64,000 nucleotides of DNA from Bacteroidales bacterium (GTDB taxonomy: Bacteria; Bacteroidota; Bacteroidia; Bacteroidales; UBA1715). The stretch is taken from the NCBI GenBank assembly GCA_016714605.1, contig JADKDL010000026.1, positions 1 through 64,000 on the forward strand, read 5' to 3'. Both the position numbers and the translations under genes were made by a program. Positions 63,301-64,000 of this stretch are shown here, one piece after another (position 1 is the stretch's first letter; each line of letters starts with the position of its first letter). The notes beneath the pieces are model-generated. The model was not told the DNA's origin. It saw only the letters and a program-made list of their open reading frames with translations, and ran no database searches.

Positions 63301-64000
63301 TATCAATACAATCTTCACTAATAATTGTTGCTATTGTGTTTTCGAGTAAACTTCCTTCATTTCGATTATTGGCAACTTTTCTATCAATTATTTTCTTGCC
63401 ACCAACCTTGACTTCTTCAAGACCAATTATATGCAGTAATTCGTTATAAAATTCTCTATTAAGAGAATTGCTATCATTGGCAAAAGATAGTTTTAATAAA
63501 TGCTCGGGCGAGAGAATCTTGTATAATTCTATTAATTGGTCGTCGTCAGCTGATTCATTATTTGTTGCTACTTTCTCATAATCTTTGAAATTGAAATGCG
63601 TACAAGTGATTTCATCTTCTATTCCGGCAACAATTTTCTGTGCCTCAGTATAGAAAAATGGATTATCTTTTCCCTGTTCAATCTTTGATTTATAAAGCTT
63701 TTGGAATTTATTATTACGATAGAATATTTTGTCAAATTCGTTTTCATCGAAAATAAACCACTCGTAAATATTGGTAGCAATAAGGTGTTTAACTTGAGTA
63801 TTCTCATTTTCATTGCGTTCGTCGAAGTAATATAGAATTAGTTCATGAAGAGCTTTGCAATTGACGTTTTCTTGTGTAATTCGTTCGGAACTTGTAGGTC
63901 TTTTAACCTCGATTATTACACCAACACTATCTTTTGCGGTCTTGCCGTTATGAATAGCAAGGTCAATACGATCTTTTGTATTTATTTCAAATCGAGAGCT
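60356..64000 (-). CDS. Type IIG restriction-modification enzyme (nuclease, N6-adenine methylase and specificity in one chain), N-terminus beyond the window
   Basis: The frame is open from the right edge to 60356 (1,214 visible residues); a TTG-started ORF from 63235 would miss the first 255. N-terminal nuclease: RIDLAI then VGVIIEVKRP, a PD-(D/E)XK core with D at 63962-63964, E at 63908-63910 and K at 63902-63904. Methylase: DPAVGSGHFLVSALNEL (SAM motif I), LIEDCLFGVDINPKSVMICR, and VVIGNPPYIRQEDIKDF (catalytic NPPY). Target-recognition part, about the last 450 residues: YRGILTGLTEAFLINDETKE, KPFLLGRNIKPY and CNNSMWIIPSEDK, TaqI-like. It cuts and methylates DNA alone and needs no partner genes. 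Adjacent to a tRNA gene, a frequent integration site. Target sequence not deducible. The 60171-60355 gap has no feature. Confidence 0.9.
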   Translation of the reverse strand, partial: SSRFEINTKDRIDLAIHNGKTAKDSVGVIIEVKRPTSSERITQENVNCKALHELILYYFDERNENENTQVKHLIATNIYEWFIFDENEFDKIFYRNNKFQKLYKSKIEQGKDNPFFYTEAQKIVAGIEDEITCTHFNFKDYEKVATNNESADDDQLIELYKILSPEHLLKLSFANDSNSLNREFYNELLHIIGLEEVKVGGKKIIDRKVANNRNEGSLLENTIATIISEDCIDNISNPEHYGETLDERLFSASLELCINWLNRVLFLKLLEGQLISYHRGNKDFSFVNSKLIEDYDELNELFFDVLAMKTDERSKSVSQKFGNIPYLNSSLFEKSNLEKQTIRVNSLKNRFELPIYKNTVMKDAEGKQVIGTMPTLQYLFNFLDAYDFSSDSSAKIQEQNKTIINASVLGLIFEKINGYKDGSFFTPGFITMYMCRETLRRAVVQKFNEYYPSWNITEFDNLKDKIEYTDKSKRHEANAIINSLKICDPAVGSGHFLVSALNELISIKSDLHILQFRDGSRIQGCKISIDNDELIIINEETDLSFLYTLNQNNKPLTELQKLQEALFHEKETLIEDCLFGVDINPKSVMICRLRLWIELLKNAYYTEGSKYTELETLPNIDINIKTGNSLVSKFSTNNSISNYPAVIQQKIRLATTKYKELVLIYKSTSDKTTKKNTEKEIARLKEEFSSISNPNDADWVKLREKKAELGNTPMFFNREEQEAWILKTELLTAEIEVLEKAYNEKLKTLYGNAFEWRFEFPEVLDVKGDFVGFDVVIGNPPYIRQEDIKDFKYFFKDNYETYTSTSDLYVFFVEKGFQILGNNGSFCYIFPNKWMQASYGKPLRAFLLKQHIESLVDFGDLQVFDEATTYPCVFGASKKVPSNSFESITIKTLNYEGRFDKYASSLRCIIKTDSLSNETWVVSSDSDQKLLIKLKKTSLSLSEFIVGNSYRGILTGLTEAFLINDETKERLIKEDKKSVELIKPFLLGRNIKPYIASSANNWLILVPKGFTIKRNLPSSDQSIVCEPPPRYGNMPYDEAWEWFKGNYPAIANHLIPFKTKAMQRTDKGDYWWELRACDYYDKFEKPKIMYQVMQVKPCFIYDESGQYCNNSMWIIPSEDKILLAILNSKMGWWLISKYCTAIQNGYQLIWKYFGQIPIHRIQANREEIVALVDKVIVLKNQNIETSHIESEIDHLVYQLYELTEEEIAIVEGIK

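Noticed and set aside
63619..63813. Small 64-codon minus-strand ORF
   Set aside because: It is out of frame inside the type IIG gene, whose true frame is open through this region to the window edge.

Overview
The window is a low-GC chromosomal segment of a Bacteroidota bacterium. Support for this comes from a PorP/SprF-type outer-membrane protein, a giant SprB-repeat adhesin with a gliding-motility-type (type B) C-terminal sorting domain, the guaB-plus-SurA-like chaperone cluster, and Bacteroidota-style -7 boxes (TAnnTTTG) in front of several genes. The exact genus cannot be read from the sequence.

Layout. 1-9.7 kb holds housekeeping and small accessory genes: hemE (C-terminal part), a yebC-type regulator, a family-2 glycosyltransferase, a rhodanese, a COG0523 GTPase, a class I glutamine amidotransferase, an SRPBCC/GyrI-like protein, isocitrate dehydrogenase and RecQ. 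9.9-15.7 kb is guaB followed by three periplasmic parvulin/SurA-like folding factors. A CAT-anticodon tRNA, NudC and a lipoprotein follow. 18.3-40.7 kb is a surface-adhesin locus on the minus strand: one gene of about 21.3 kb (7,096 codons after correcting four 1-nt indels) and, downstream in the same direction, its PorP/SprF-like partner. 41.2-49.4 kb carries an SNF2 helicase, a DUF486 membrane protein, a large NACHT NTPase with a C-terminal PD-(D/E)XK-like nuclease (candidate defence protein), a palindrome-rich spacer and a secreted protein. 49.5-60.1 kb is mostly housekeeping: rpsP, transketolase, a CPBP protease, MarC, a cysteine-cluster protein, a lipoprotein, DUF2007, an AlgX-like/MBOAT O-acylation pair, a HAD phosphatase and a second CAT tRNA. 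The right edge (60.4-64.0 kb) is a type IIG restriction-modification enzyme cut by the window boundary.

How it works together. The adhesin has a signal peptide, a beta-rich head, 12 Ig-like repeats, then about 59 SprB repeats broken up by three P-domain-like modules, and a type B sorting domain. With the adjacent PorP/SprF-like protein this is the expected arrangement for a cell-surface fibre exported by the type IX secretion system. The three SurA-like chaperones could serve outer-membrane and surface-protein folding. The NACHT-nuclease and the type IIG enzyme are the anti-phage candidates.

Caution on sequence quality. Many conserved genes (hemE, yebC, icd, surA-like, rpsP, CPBP, NACHT, adhesin) carry single-base indels, mostly at homopolymers, or isolated nonsense changes. 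In every single-gene case I checked, restoring the indels rejoins conserved sequence and gives a total length divisible by three. I read most of these as sequencing or consensus errors rather than true pseudogenes.
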